15,679 bases of DNA, taken from NCBI GenBank assembly GCA_965368405.1, contig CBDUMS010000086.1, positions 1 through 15,679 of the forward strand. The letters are read 5' to 3'. The notes below the pieces were generated by a model. That model was given only the letters and a program-made list of their open reading frames with translations, was not told the origin of the DNA and ran no database searches. Each line of letters starts with the position of its first letter. The stretch's first letter is position 1. The DNA is from S012-113 sp965368405 (GTDB lineage: Bacteria; Bacteroidota; Bacteroidia; Cytophagales; Cyclobacteriaceae). The translations under genes and the position numbers were made by a program. Of the stretch, positions 1 through 7,978 are shown piece by piece.

Positions 1-691
1 AGCGACAGTCGATATGATTATGATCACTACCGATGTGGATATTCTCCAGGTGATAGAGTAAGGTTCCACCTTTATACCAAGGCATGTTTTCGGAATCCAG
101 AACTATATTATCCCCTAACAAAGCACTGATCGGAACAAAACGGATATCAACTACATTCAGCTTGGAGGCAAATGCCTCTAAATCCTGTTTAATTCCATGA
201 TATACCTCTTCTGAAAAATCGACTAAGTCCATTTTATTAATGCAGAAAACAATGTGGGGAATTCCTAATAAGGTAGCAATTATCGTATGGCGGTGAGTTT
301 GCTCTTGGATACCGAGTCGTGCATCGATTAAAATAATCGCAAGATTAGCCGTAGAAGCACCGGTAACCATGTTACGTGTATACTGAATATGCCCCGGAGT
401 ATCGGCGATAATAAACTTGCGACGCGGTGTTGCGAAATAGCGATAGGCAACATCAATTGTAATTCCTTGCTCTCGTTCTGCTCTTAGACCATCAGTTAGC
501 AAAGCTAAATTTACCGTCTCATCTCCTTTACGCTTACTCGACTCCTCTATAGCCTCATACTGGTCCTCGAATATCGATTTCGAATCGTATAGTAATCGAC
601 CAATCAATGTACTTTTTCCGTCATCGACACTCCCTGCGGTAGTAAACCGCAATAGCTCCATATCTAAATAACCTTCTGTTGATTCACTCAT
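1..691 (-). CDS. cysN: Sulfate adenylyltransferase subunit 1 (GTPase), partial
   Basis: This is the large, GTP-hydrolysing subunit of ATP sulfurylase. With CysD it forms adenosine 5'-phosphosulfate (APS) from sulfate and ATP in the cytoplasm. About 230 N-terminal residues are visible and the gene runs off the left edge. Translation of the minus strand from the ATG at 691 gives an elongation-factor-like GTPase: P-loop GSVDDGKST (about residues 20-28), a switch region with REQGITID, DTPGH (97-101) and NKMD (152-155). The start at residue 1 is preferred over the Met at residue 11 because family members carry a short extension before LLRFTTAGSVDDGKS. It begins 19 bases after cysD and is the last visible gene of cysQ-cysC-cysD-cysN. 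Because a separate cysC exists, a fused C-terminal APS kinase domain is not expected, but the missing end prevents checking. Confidence 0.96.
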   Translation of the reverse strand, partial: MSESTEGYLDMELLRFTTAGSVDDGKSTLIGRLLYDSKSIFEDQYEAIEESSKRKGDETVNLALLTDGLRAEREQGITIDVAYRYFATPRRKFIIADTPGHIQYTRNMVTGASTANLAIILIDARLGIQEQTHRHTIIATLLGIPHIVFCINKMDLVDFSEEVYHGIKQDLEAFASKLNVVDIRFVPISALLGDNIVLDSENMPWYKGGTLLYHLENIHIGSDHNHIDCR

Positions 692-710
692 AGTTTAATA
701 TCTTTTTCGA

Positions 711-1619
711 CTAGAAATAGCCGTCTTTTTTTCTGTCTTCCATCGCCGCTTCCGATCGTTTATCATCTGCTCGTGTTCCTCTCTCCGTGGTTCTCGAAGC
801 AGCGACTTCTTCAATAATTTTTGCCAGGCTGTCCGCACCTGATGATACCGCTCCGGTACATGTCGCATCTCCGATAGTTCTAAAGCGAACAACTCTATTT
901 TCAACAACTTCTGTATCTCTTCGTGGAATAAAATCAGTCACTGACATAATTACACCATCGCGTTCAAACACGTCACGTTTATGAGAAAAATAGAGGGAGG
1001 GCAATTCAATATTTTCAGCAAGAATATACTGCCAAACATCCATTTCTGTCCAGTTCGATATAGGGAAGACCCGAAAATGTTCGCCGAAGTTTTTCTTACC
1101 GTTAAAGATATTCCAAAGCTCAGGACGCTGGTTCTTTGGATCCCATTGGCCAAATTCATCGCGGTGAGAAAAGAATCTTTCCTTCGCTCTGGCCTTTTCT
1201 TCATCTCGACGAGCGCCACCAATTACGGCATCAAATTTATTCTCCTCAATCGTATCCAATAGGGTTACTGTCTGTAGTGCATTACGGCTAGCATTGAAAC
1301 CTTTCTCTTCTACCACCTTGCCTTCATCGATAGATTTTTGCACAGAACCAACAACCAGATCAGCACCAATAGTTTTTACATAATTGTCACGAAATTCAAT
1401 GGTCTCTGGGAAATTGTGCCCTGTATCAATATGAACAAGTGGGAAAGGTAGTTTAGAAGGGTAAAAGGCTTTCCTGGCCAGATGTGCGACTACAATAGAA
1501 TCTTTCCCACCAGAAAACAATAATCCAGTTCTTTCAAATTGAGCAGCAACCTCTCTGAGCACATATATTGCCTCAGCTTCCAGAATCTGCAGGTGTGTTA
1601 AGCTATAGTCTTTCTGCAT
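711..1619 (-). CDS. cysD: Sulfate adenylyltransferase subunit 2
   Basis: This is the catalytic small subunit of ATP sulfurylase. It adenylylates sulfate to APS using energy from GTP hydrolysis by CysN. The 302-residue length is normal for the family. Visible features are the PP-loop FSGGKDS near residues 35-41, the IDTGHNFPET segment, the GGARRDEEKARAKER signature around residue 133, and a C-terminal tail rich in Arg and Lys that ends in KDGYF, typical of CysD. The start codon overlaps the cysC stop by one base (TAATG), which implies translational coupling, and cysN follows after 19 bases. It acts in the cytoplasm as a CysDN complex. The family assignment is secure. Confidence 0.97.
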   Translation of the reverse strand: MQKDYSLTHLQILEAEAIYVLREVAAQFERTGLLFSGGKDSIVVAHLARKAFYPSKLPFPLVHIDTGHNFPETIEFRDNYVKTIGADLVVGSVQKSIDEGKVVEEKGFNASRNALQTVTLLDTIEENKFDAVIGGARRDEEKARAKERFFSHRDEFGQWDPKNQRPELWNIFNGKKNFGEHFRVFPISNWTEMDVWQYILAENIELPSLYFSHKRDVFERDGVIMSVTDFIPRRDTEVVENRVVRFRTIGDATCTGAVSSGADSLAKIIEEVAASRTTERGTRADDKRSEAAMEDRKKDGYF

Positions 1620-2215
1620 TATATTTTTATTTTTTCTATCAACTTATTATAAAGAAGGTCCAGCGACTCTTCTTGATTATATTTCTCTGTATCTACCAAT
1701 ACAGCAGGTTTTTCGGGTTCTTCAAAAGGTGCATCCAATCCGGTGAAGTCTTTTATCTCGCCCTTGAGGGCTTTTTCATACAAGCCCTTTACATCACGAC
1801 TTGCACATTCATCAAAAGAAGCCTTAATAAACACTTCATAAAAATCTGTGGCTCCAATAATCTCTTGTGCCATAGCTCTTAAGTCCTTGGTTGGACTTAC
1901 AAAGGAACAAATGGTTACGAGACCTCCATCTAAAAAAAGTTTGGCAGTTTCTGCAACTCTTCGAATATTTTCGTTTCTGTCTTCAGCACTAAAGCCTAAG
2001 TCGTTATTTAGCCCAGTACGAAGATTATCACCATCCAGTAATTTTGTTAGTACCCCTTCTTTAAATAGTCTTTTTTCGAGTGCTCTGGCCAAGGTACTTT
2101 TACCCGACCCCGAAAGCCCTGTCATCCAAACAACTATGGCGCGTTGACCAAGGAGCTTTTCCTTGGCCTCTCGCTCAAGTAATGTATCGAATATGGGATG
2201 TATGTTTTCGGCCAT
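1619..2215 (-). CDS. cysC: Adenylyl-sulfate (APS) kinase
   Basis: The enzyme phosphorylates APS with ATP at the 3' hydroxyl to give PAPS, the sulfuryl donor for reduction or for sulfotransferases. The P-loop GLSGSGKST lies around residues 33-41 of the chosen protein. It is followed by LLDGDNLR, the DLGFSAEDRNENIRR substrate-binding stretch and FVSPTKDLR, all typical of CysC. An upstream ATG at 2233 would add six residues (MHWILK) and overlap cysQ by 16 bases. The ATG at 2215 is preferred because it gives the usual N-terminus (MAENIHPIF) and sits two bases after the cysQ stop. The product is then 198 residues, a standard single-domain kinase. The stop overlaps the cysD start by one base. Only the start choice is uncertain. 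Confidence 0.95.
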   Translation of the reverse strand: MAENIHPIFDTLLEREAKEKLLGQRAIVVWMTGLSGSGKSTLARALEKRLFKEGVLTKLLDGDNLRTGLNNDLGFSAEDRNENIRRVAETAKLFLDGGLVTICSFVSPTKDLRAMAQEIIGATDFYEVFIKASFDECASRDVKGLYEKALKGEIKDFTGLDAPFEEPEKPAVLVDTEKYNQEESLDLLYNKLIEKIKI

Positions 2216-2217
2216 TT

Positions 2218-2970
2218 TTAAAATCCAATGCAAAGGAAACTACCGTTGAGGAGATTCTCTTTGTTATAGCTAAATACTTCACTTTCATTTGAGCCTTTAT
2301 ACACTTTGCCACCTGCCCCTTGAACTATTGCCTGTCCGGCGCCTGTATCCCACTCCATTGTGGGACCGTGTCTATAATAAATGTCGGCTTTTCCTTCTGC
2401 TACCATGCAAAACTTCAATGAACTTCCCACGCTTATACTGTCCGTAACATCATAGCGTTTTAACACATCGTCTTCTTCCTCAGATGCATGGGATTTACTC
2501 CTAACTGCTATTCTCTTACTTATTGAGTTGTTGACTTTAAGCTGCGTAGATACTCCTTTCTCAACCTTATAAGCTTCATTTTCATCCGCCCAATAGGTTA
2601 TATCCCTTACCGGTACATAAATAACTCCTAAAACAGGCTTCCCTTGTTTGATTAAGGCGATATTGACGGTAAACTCACCATTACGATTGATAAATTCTTT
2701 AGTGCCATCGAGCGGATCAACTAACCAGAATGTATCCCAATTCTTTCTTATCTCATAAGTTTGGTGCTTTTCTTCCTCTGATAGAATTGGATACTGTGGC
2801 TCTAGCTTTTCTAGTTCTTTAACGATGATTGCATTTGCGGCAAGGTCGGCTTTGGTAAGCGGAGAATCATCGGCTTTAAAGTCGACATCACCTCTGATTT
2901 CGGGGTCATTATACACCTCCAGTATTGCCCCTCCTGCAGCCACAGCAATTTCTATGATTTTATTAATCAT
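2218..2970 (-). CDS. cysQ: 3'(2'),5'-bisphosphate nucleotidase
   Basis: This is a Mg2+-dependent phosphatase of the inositol monophosphatase fold. It hydrolyses PAP (and possibly PAPS) to AMP (or APS), clearing the inhibitory by-product of PAPS use. At 250 residues it is of normal length. Metal-binding motifs are in order: LSEEE (63-67), DPLDGTKEF (85-93) and WDTGAGQAI (207-215). The ERxxD-type variation typical of inositol-specific members is absent, and the operon context supports CysQ. It is the first gene of the sulfate-activation operon and is followed two bases later by cysC. A -7-like promoter element lies 21 bases upstream of the ATG, separating it from the hydroxyproline operon that precedes it on the same strand. 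Confidence 0.95.
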   Translation of the reverse strand: MINKIIEIAVAAGGAILEVYNDPEIRGDVDFKADDSPLTKADLAANAIIVKELEKLEPQYPILSEEEKHQTYEIRKNWDTFWLVDPLDGTKEFINRNGEFTVNIALIKQGKPVLGVIYVPVRDITYWADENEAYKVEKGVSTQLKVNNSISKRIAVRSKSHASEEEDDVLKRYDVTDSISVGSSLKFCMVAEGKADIYYRHGPTMEWDTGAGQAIVQGAGGKVYKGSNESEVFSYNKENLLNGSFLCIGF

Positions 2971-2990
2971 TACGATGTTAGATTGAGCGA

Positions 2991-2998
2991 CAAAAGTA
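2991..2998 (-). promoter_or_regulatory. Candidate Bacteroidota -7 element for the cys operon
   Basis: On the minus strand the sequence reads TACTTTTG, a perfect match to the Bacteroidota -7 consensus TAnnTTTG, ending 20 bases before the cysQ ATG. No clear TTTG is found 19-21 bases upstream, so the -33 half is weak. It lies in the 60-base gap between the hydroxyproline operon stop and cysQ, where an independent promoter is expected because the two operons have unrelated roles. This is an inference from consensus only. Confidence 0.45.
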
Positions 2999-3030
2999 TA
3001 AACTATTCGGGTATTTGAAGTGTATTAATT

Positions 3031-4278
3031 CTAATACCTATTAACTGCCAACTGATCAATCTGAAGTGAGGTCTTTTCTCCTTCTATAATTTCTGTAACA
3101 AGCTTTCCCGTCACGGGACCTAAGGTAAAGCCCATCATGGCGTGTCCGGCTGCAACAATAAGGTTTTTATACTTTGAATCTCGACCAACATAGGGCAATC
3201 CATCGGGTGTACAGGGCCTTAGCCCAGCCCAAACAGGTAATGATTTAACTTTTTCATAATCAAAATCGGGTAGATAGGCATTTACGGATTTTAGGAAACC
3301 CGCGACACGTCTTGGGTTAATATCTAGATTTATTCCACCTAGTTCCATGGTTCCTGCGATTCGTACAAATTGATCCATCGGAGTAACAGCAACCCGGGCT
3401 TCTACTAGAATATAAGCTAAATCAGGCTTCATTTCCTGATCTTCGTAGTCGACACTATACCCTTTGCCTGCTTCGAGTAATAAACGATTGCCCATAAGTT
3501 TAGTGAGGGCCGGAGTAAAAGCACCAGCAGCCAAAACAATTTCATCACCTTCATATTCTCGCTCGGCGGTACGTACAGATTTTATTTCACCTCTATCTAT
3601 TTTAAAGCCATTTACTTCCTGGTTATAGTGTATTTCAACACCCAATTCATTTAGTGCATTTTTCATATTCACCATAAAGTCTTTAGGCACCATCCACGAA
3701 TCTCCGGGAAAGTGTACAGCACCCACACCATTATGCTTAACATTAGGGTCGAGCTCATCCAACTCCTCTATACTCAAAATACTCGTATCAATACCAAGGT
3801 CAGCAGCCATTTTAGACAACTCCCTCTCATAATTCATGGTCGCTTCAGTGACACAATGCATAAGAATACCCTTATTTTGAATAGTCACATTTTCGGTTTT
3901 CGCAAAATCTATATGCAATTCTCTACTCAAGTGCGACATATCCGCAAAAAGCTGTTTAGTGCGCTCCACATGACCTTGATTAGCACTTCGCACGAAATTA
4001 AGCCCCCATTTTATTAAGGAAGTATTAAGCCTTGGCTTAATATAAAACGGACTTTCTGGGCTGAGCATCCATCGTAAACCTTTAGCAACAATTCCGGGAG
4101 ATGCCAAGGGCACAAAATGGCTCGGTGAGATAAAGCCTGCGTTCCCGTAAGAACAAGAATCGGAGCCGTCTGTCTTCTCTAATATAATTACAGAACGACC
4201 TTCTTTAGCTAAATAATATGCTGTACTGAGACCAACTATTCCGGCCCCAATAATTACTACATCTGCCTTCGTTTTCAT
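3031..4278 (-). CDS. FAD-dependent D-hydroxyproline dehydrogenase (DadA-like)
   Basis: This is a 415-residue flavoprotein of the DAO/DadA amine-oxidoreductase family. Its N-terminal dinucleotide-binding motif is GAGIVG (11-16), followed by a strand ending in IILEK. The C-terminal FAD/substrate region includes GLRPCTPDGLPYVG (from about 352) and GHAMMGFTLGP (378-388), typical of D-amino acid dehydrogenases. Family membership alone would allow D-alanine or another D-amino acid as substrate. Its place as the last gene of an operon with a 4-hydroxyproline epimerase, a DapA-like deaminase and a semialdehyde dehydrogenase points to cis-4-hydroxy-D-proline, oxidised to 1-pyrroline-4-hydroxy-2-carboxylate. 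It is a single-polypeptide form, unlike the multisubunit dehydrogenases of some pseudomonads. A 66-base gap with small inverted repeats separates it from the epimerase gene. The hydroxyproline substrate is inferred. Confidence 0.88.
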   Translation of the reverse strand: MKTKADVVIIGAGIVGLSTAYYLAKEGRSVIILEKTDGSDSCSYGNAGFISPSHFVPLASPGIVAKGLRWMLSPESPFYIKPRLNTSLIKWGLNFVRSANQGHVERTKQLFADMSHLSRELHIDFAKTENVTIQNKGILMHCVTEATMNYERELSKMAADLGIDTSILSIEELDELDPNVKHNGVGAVHFPGDSWMVPKDFMVNMKNALNELGVEIHYNQEVNGFKIDRGEIKSVRTAEREYEGDEIVLAAGAFTPALTKLMGNRLLLEAGKGYSVDYEDQEMKPDLAYILVEARVAVTPMDQFVRIAGTMELGGINLDINPRRVAGFLKSVNAYLPDFDYEKVKSLPVWAGLRPCTPDGLPYVGRDSKYKNLIVAAGHAMMGFTLGPVTGKLVTEIIEGEKTSLQIDQLAVNRY

Positions 4279-4318
4279 ACCAATATATTCTTACACAAAC
4301 TTAGTTTGCAGAGGCTAA

Positions 4319-4336
4319 ATAATTACTGTTAATTAT
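4319..4336. repeat. Small AT-only inverted repeat between two hydroxyproline genes
   Basis: ATAATTA and TAATTAT form a perfect 7-base inverted repeat with a 4-base loop in the 66-base gap between the epimerase and D-hydroxyproline dehydrogenase genes. A second short palindrome, CAAACTtAGTTTG, lies at 4296-4308. Both could fold in the polycistronic mRNA and affect processing, but the arms are short and AT-rich and no T tract follows, so a functional terminator is unlikely. Confidence 0.3.
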
Positions 4337-4344
4337 CAACTTTA

Positions 4345-5352
4345 TTAGATAACTTGAAACCCAAATGCGTAAGGATCATCTTCCTCATCTATGGTAATCT
4401 GACTTGTTCCTGTGATGCGTGCCCAGCCTTCAATTCCTGGTCGTATGCCATCTATTTCACCAACGCTACAATAATCTTCGATGGTTCCCTTAAACTGGCT
4501 GCCTATAATACTTTCATGGATGTAGATTTCTCCCTTTTTAAGCTCTCCTCTCTTCGCCAATAATGCCAATCGAGCCGAAGTTCCAGTACCACATGGAGAG
4601 CGGTCGATAGCCTTATCTCCATAAAAAACCGCGTTTCTACCGTTTGATTCTTCCTTTTTGGGCTTGCCTGTCCACATAATATGTGAACATCCCGAAATTC
4701 GGTTATCCAGTGGATGAACAAAGGATGCTACCTTATTAATAGCTTGGCGAATATCGCTGCTCATCGCGATTAGTTCCGATGCAGTGTAATCTGCCATATC
4801 GCGGTAATTCGTTTGAGGCTCAATAATGCCGTAAAAATTTCCGCCGAAGCTTACCGAAACTTTGATTCGCCCGCGCGATTTGCTGTCAACTTCAAGATTT
4901 TCTGCAGCTACAAATGAAGGAACATTAATTAATTTAACTGATTTTACTTTTTCTCCAACTTGCGTGTAGGTAACACTTACTAGGCCTGCAGGGGTCTCAA
5001 GATTTAATCGCCCGTGGGTTTGCGGCGTAATTAATCCTTTCTCAATAGCTACTGTTACAGTTCCTATAGTTCCGTGACCGCACATAGGTAGACAACCACT
5101 GGTCTCGATGAATAAAATGGCTGCGTCATTCGAAGGGTCGGCTGGCGGATATATGAAACTCCCGGACATCATATCATGGCCACGCGGTTCGAACATTAAC
5201 CCTTTTCGTATCCAATCGTACTCCTCTAAAAAATGAAGTCTCTTCTTTTTAATGGAATCACCCTTTAAAACAGGATGGCCTGTAACAACAACGCGAACCG
5301 GGTTACCACAAGTATGGGAATCGATACATTCAAATGTCTGCTTTATGGCCAC
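4345..5352 (-). CDS. 4-hydroxyproline 2-epimerase (proline racemase family)
   Basis: This enzyme interconverts trans-4-hydroxy-L-proline and cis-4-hydroxy-D-proline by a two-base, cofactor-free mechanism. The 335 residues show both catalytic cysteines of the proline racemase family: Cys91 in MCGHGTIG and Cys254 in DRSPCGTGTSARLA. The second cysteine excludes the trans-3-hydroxyproline dehydratases, which have Thr there. The MCGHG rather than MCGHN form is typical of hydroxyproline epimerases, as is the GHDMMSGS segment (59-66). Translation starts at a GTG (bases 5352-5350), the only suitable start: an in-frame TAA lies just upstream and the next Met is at residue 53. Only two bases separate it from the preceding aldehyde dehydrogenase stop, so translational coupling is likely. 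Epimerase function is well supported by motifs and operon context. Confidence 0.94.
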   Translation of the reverse strand: MAIKQTFECIDSHTCGNPVRVVVTGHPVLKGDSIKKKRLHFLEEYDWIRKGLMFEPRGHDMMSGSFIYPPADPSNDAAILFIETSGCLPMCGHGTIGTVTVAIEKGLITPQTHGRLNLETPAGLVSVTYTQVGEKVKSVKLINVPSFVAAENLEVDSKSRGRIKVSVSFGGNFYGIIEPQTNYRDMADYTASELIAMSSDIRQAINKVASFVHPLDNRISGCSHIMWTGKPKKEESNGRNAVFYGDKAIDRSPCGTGTSARLALLAKRGELKKGEIYIHESIIGSQFKGTIEDYCSVGEIDGIRPGIEGWARITGTSQITIDEEDDPYAFGFQVI

Positions 5353-5354
5353 CG

Positions 5355-6947
5355 CTATCGCTTAATGTCTGATTTGGTTTGTTCTCCATTTACAAGTCGC
5401 CATATTCCAAGTACATTACTATCTTTTAAGGCATCAGGAAGAAGATATTGCGGAGCATCCTGATATGCAACGGGTCTTAAGAACCGTTTGATGGAATGAA
5501 CACCTACAGCGGTAAATCGACTATCCGTTGTAGCAGGATAAGGGCCACCGTGAATCATAGAAGGACAAACCTCTACGCCAGTAGGTACCCCATTAAAAAT
5601 TACCCGGCCTGCTTTCTCATGAAGTATTGAAATCAATTGACCAAACTTTTTAAGATCAGCATCATCGCCAACAATAGTTGTCGTTAATTGACCTTCTAAT
5701 TGAGCAACACAGGCCAATAATTGATCGGCCGAATCGCATTCAATGATTAGTGAAAACGGACCAAAAACCTCTTCATGAAGCTTTGAGTTGTCGAGAAAAT
5801 TTGCACCACTAGCTTTCGCCAAAACAGGCCTTGCCTGGCTCTCGTTTGCTTTATTTTCGGAAACCTGGACAAACTCAACGCCGAGTTGCGTACTCATATC
5901 TGCTGTTTTCTTGCGGTAGGTATCACTAATCCCGGAATGGAGCATGGTGGCAGGCTGAGCAGCAGCTATTCCAAGGGATAATAAATTAATAAACTTATCG
6001 AGTTCGGGACCTTTAATTGCTAGAATAAGACCCGGGTTTGTACAAAACTGGCCTGCGCCCAGGGTAATTGAACCCGCGTAGTTCGTTGCAACTTGATCTG
6101 CTCTGCTGGTAAGCGCTTCTGGGAGAAGCACGGATGGGTTCACGCTTCCCATCTCCGCAAAAACAGGTATAGGGTTATTTCGTTGGGCGGCGATGTCAAA
6201 TAATGCTCTTCCCCCCGTGGTTGAACCGGTAAAACCAATGGCAGCCGCGTTTGGATGCTCCACTAGTGCTTTCCCAATGCTAAATCCTGAGTCGTATAGG
6301 AGCGAAAAAGTACCATCAGGTAAGCCATTTTCTTCTGCGGCCTTTTGAATAGCCATTCCAACCAGGGCACTAGTTCCGGGATGACCGGGGTGCGCTTTTA
6401 CGATAACCGGGCAGCCTGCTGCGAAGGCAGCGGCAGAATCCCCACCTGCAACTGAATAGGCAAGTGGAAAGTTGCTGGCTCCAAAAACAACCACTGGTCC
6501 AAGAGGAACCATGTACTTTCTAAGATCAGGTTTAGGAACAGGATTCCTTTCGGGTAATGCAGTATCAATGCATGGCTCAAGGTACGATCCTTCCCGAATA
6601 TAAGCAGCAAACATTCGGAGTTGGCCGGTTGTTCGGCCTCGCTCGCCAACAATTCTTGCTGCTGGAAGCCCAGTTTCGGAGGATGCTCGTTCTACCAAGA
6701 TATCGCCAAACGCCTCCATTTCATCGGCGATGTCTTCCAAAAACTTTGCTCTTTGCTCTGCCGAGGTGTTTTTAAGGATGTGAAATGCCTGTATTGCCCT
6801 ATCCATGGCTTTGTCTACATCCTTTACTGTGGCAATAGCAAACTTCTCTGGTAACGCTTGCCCTGTGGCTGGGTTAATACCTTGCACGGTTTTATCTGAC
6901 TCTGCAGAGGTTGAATATCCGATGATATTCTCTGTTAAAATTTTCAT
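5355..6947 (-). CDS. 2,5-dioxovalerate (alpha-ketoglutarate semialdehyde) dehydrogenase
   Basis: This NAD(P)+-dependent aldehyde dehydrogenase oxidises 2,5-dioxovalerate to 2-oxoglutarate, the last step of hydroxyproline breakdown. With the ATG at 6947 the protein has 530 residues. The catalytic set is visible: Asn159 in GASNFP, Lys184 in VKAHPGHP, the nucleotide-site GFTGSTTGG (238-246), Glu265 in AEMGS, Cys302 in GQFCTNPG, and EEVFGPF near the C-terminus. The HPGHPGTS and GQFCTNPG forms are characteristic of the alpha-ketoglutarate semialdehyde dehydrogenase branch. The open frame extends 29 codons further upstream into the deaminase gene. The internal ATG was chosen because it sits one base after the deaminase stop and starts with a family-like N-terminus (MKILTENIIG). 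It is followed two bases later by the epimerase gene. Confidence 0.93.
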   Translation of the reverse strand: MKILTENIIGYSTSAESDKTVQGINPATGQALPEKFAIATVKDVDKAMDRAIQAFHILKNTSAEQRAKFLEDIADEMEAFGDILVERASSETGLPAARIVGERGRTTGQLRMFAAYIREGSYLEPCIDTALPERNPVPKPDLRKYMVPLGPVVVFGASNFPLAYSVAGGDSAAAFAAGCPVIVKAHPGHPGTSALVGMAIQKAAEENGLPDGTFSLLYDSGFSIGKALVEHPNAAAIGFTGSTTGGRALFDIAAQRNNPIPVFAEMGSVNPSVLLPEALTSRADQVATNYAGSITLGAGQFCTNPGLILAIKGPELDKFINLLSLGIAAAQPATMLHSGISDTYRKKTADMSTQLGVEFVQVSENKANESQARPVLAKASGANFLDNSKLHEEVFGPFSLIIECDSADQLLACVAQLEGQLTTTIVGDDADLKKFGQLISILHEKAGRVIFNGVPTGVEVCPSMIHGGPYPATTDSRFTAVGVHSIKRFLRPVAYQDAPQYLLPDALKDSNVLGIWRLVNGEQTKSDIKR

Positions 6948-6948
6948 T

Positions 6949-7857
6949 CTATAAAGATAAGTAATCTGGTAATTCAGGCCTGCTATCAATGGCTGCTTGG
7001 ATGATCTTTGTAACCCTGTCTCGTTCCTCTCCAATCAGTGTTAAACGAGGTGCTCGAACATACTCGGTTCCAAGACCTGTCATTGCTTCAGCCAATTTAA
7101 TGTACTGTACCAGTTTTGGGTGGACATCGAGCTCAAGAACGGGAATAAACCATCGATAAATAGCCAAAGCCTCGCTATAGCGGCCAGCCTTAGCCAATCG
7201 ATAGATAGCCACCGTCTCTTTAGGAAACGCACAGACTAGCCCGGCTACCCAGCCATCAGCACCCATCGTTAAACTTTCTAAGGCCAGGTTATCTACGCCA
7301 GATAGAACCTGAAGTCGATTATCGAAAGCCATTTTTAGTCGTGTTAAATAGGTAATATCGCGACTTGATTCCTTCACCGCTTCGATATTCTTTAAATCCA
7401 TCAGCTCTTCTAACATTGGGATGGTTACCGGAATCTTATAGTCGATTGGGTTATTATAAATCATGATGGGTAATGACGTTGCCTCCGCTACCGCTCGGAA
7501 ATAGGCAACTGTCTCCCTGCTATCGGCGGCGTACCGCATCGGAGGTAAAAGCATTAGTCCATCTGCTTTATTCTTTTCTAAGTCCTGAGCAAGTGTAACT
7601 GCAGAAGTGGTTGTTTGTTCGGCAATATTTACGATGATCTTTGCCTTATCACCAACTTCAGAAATTGCATTTTCAAGAAGCTCTAATTTCTCCTCATTTG
7701 TCAGACTGCTTGCTTCGCCTAATGTTCCGCCTAATATTATCCCATCTACACCAGCCTTAACCTGCTCAGAGATATTAAATCTAAATTTCTCAATATCCAA
7801 TTGATCATCCTGCGTAAACTTTGTTGTTACTGCAGGGAATACACCATTCCAATTCAT
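6949..7857 (-). CDS. 1-pyrroline-4-hydroxy-2-carboxylate deaminase (DapA family)
   Basis: This is a 302-residue Schiff-base lyase of the dihydrodipicolinate synthase/N-acetylneuraminate lyase family. Key positions are visible: GGTLGEASSLT (43-53), the catalytic Tyr134 in IMIYNNP and the Schiff-base Lys162 in EAVKESSRD. Many family members share these, so DapA activity cannot be excluded by motif alone. As first gene of an operon with hydroxyproline epimerase, a D-amino acid dehydrogenase and a semialdehyde dehydrogenase, it fits the enzyme that deaminates and dehydrates 1-pyrroline-4-hydroxy-2-carboxylate to 2,5-dioxovalerate plus ammonia. The start ATG at 7857 gives the normal N-terminus (NWNGVFPAV). 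A Bacteroidota promoter lies immediately upstream, and the AraC regulator is divergent. The specific substrate is an inference from context. Confidence 0.88.
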   Translation of the reverse strand: MNWNGVFPAVTTKFTQDDQLDIEKFRFNISEQVKAGVDGIILGGTLGEASSLTNEEKLELLENAISEVGDKAKIIVNIAEQTTTSAVTLAQDLEKNKADGLMLLPPMRYAADSRETVAYFRAVAEATSLPIMIYNNPIDYKIPVTIPMLEELMDLKNIEAVKESSRDITYLTRLKMAFDNRLQVLSGVDNLALESLTMGADGWVAGLVCAFPKETVAIYRLAKAGRYSEALAIYRWFIPVLELDVHPKLVQYIKLAEAMTGLGTEYVRAPRLTLIGEERDRVTKIIQAAIDSRPELPDYLSL

Positions 7858-7869
7858 CTTTTTTTATTT

Positions 7870-7901
7870 CAAATGTAGAATGAAGACTAACTTTTTCCAC
7901 A
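7870..7901 (-). promoter_or_regulatory. Predicted promoter of the hydroxyproline operon
   Basis: On the minus strand, TACATTTG (7877-7870) matches the Bacteroidota -7 consensus TAnnTTTG exactly. It is preceded after 20 bases by TGTG (7901-7898), which matches the TTTG -33 box at three of four positions. The -7 box ends 12 bases before the deaminase ATG, implying a very short leader. Candidate operator repeats begin just upstream of the -33 box, a position suited to an activator. Confidence 0.6.
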
Positions 7902-7908
7902 CAGGAAA

Positions 7909-7955
7909 TTAGCAAGATATGATACTTTTTTAGCATATTTATTAAACTTTAGCAT
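7909..7955. promoter_or_regulatory. Candidate AraC-type operator: three phased TTAGCA repeats
   Basis: TTAGCA occurs in the same orientation at 7909-7914, 7930-7935 and 7949-7954. The last two are extended to the identical 8-mer TTTAGCAT. Start-to-start distances are 21 and 19 bases, close to two helical turns, as expected for direct-repeat half-sites of AraC-family dimers. They lie between the divergent regulator gene and the hydroxyproline operon, adjacent to the operon -33 box and upstream of the regulator ATG. Dual use for activation and autoregulation is plausible. This is inferred from spacing and position only. Confidence 0.5.
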
Positions 7956-7978
7956 TAATAAATGACATAAAAGTACGC

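Noticed and set aside
2216..2233. Six-codon upstream extension of cysC overlapping cysQ
   Set aside because: The start at 2215 matches usual CysC N-termini and follows the cysQ stop by two bases.
787..2292. Several plus-strand open frames of 65-104 codons opposite cysD, cysC and cysQ
   Set aside because: They are antisense shadows of strongly conserved genes, with no domain likeness and no separate start signals.
3712..4017. 101-codon plus-strand frame inside the D-hydroxyproline dehydrogenase gene
   Set aside because: It is antisense to a well-supported gene, its composition is that of a reverse-strand reading, and no family is recognisable.
6948..7034. 29-codon upstream extension of the semialdehyde dehydrogenase
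   Set aside because: It lies wholly within the deaminase coding region. The ATG at 6947, one base after the deaminase stop, gives a family-like N-terminus.
6949..7857. Lysine-biosynthetic dihydrodipicolinate synthase (dapA)
   Set aside because: It has the same fold and Schiff-base lysine, but it is co-transcribed with three hydroxyproline-pathway enzymes, making the deaminase role far more likely.
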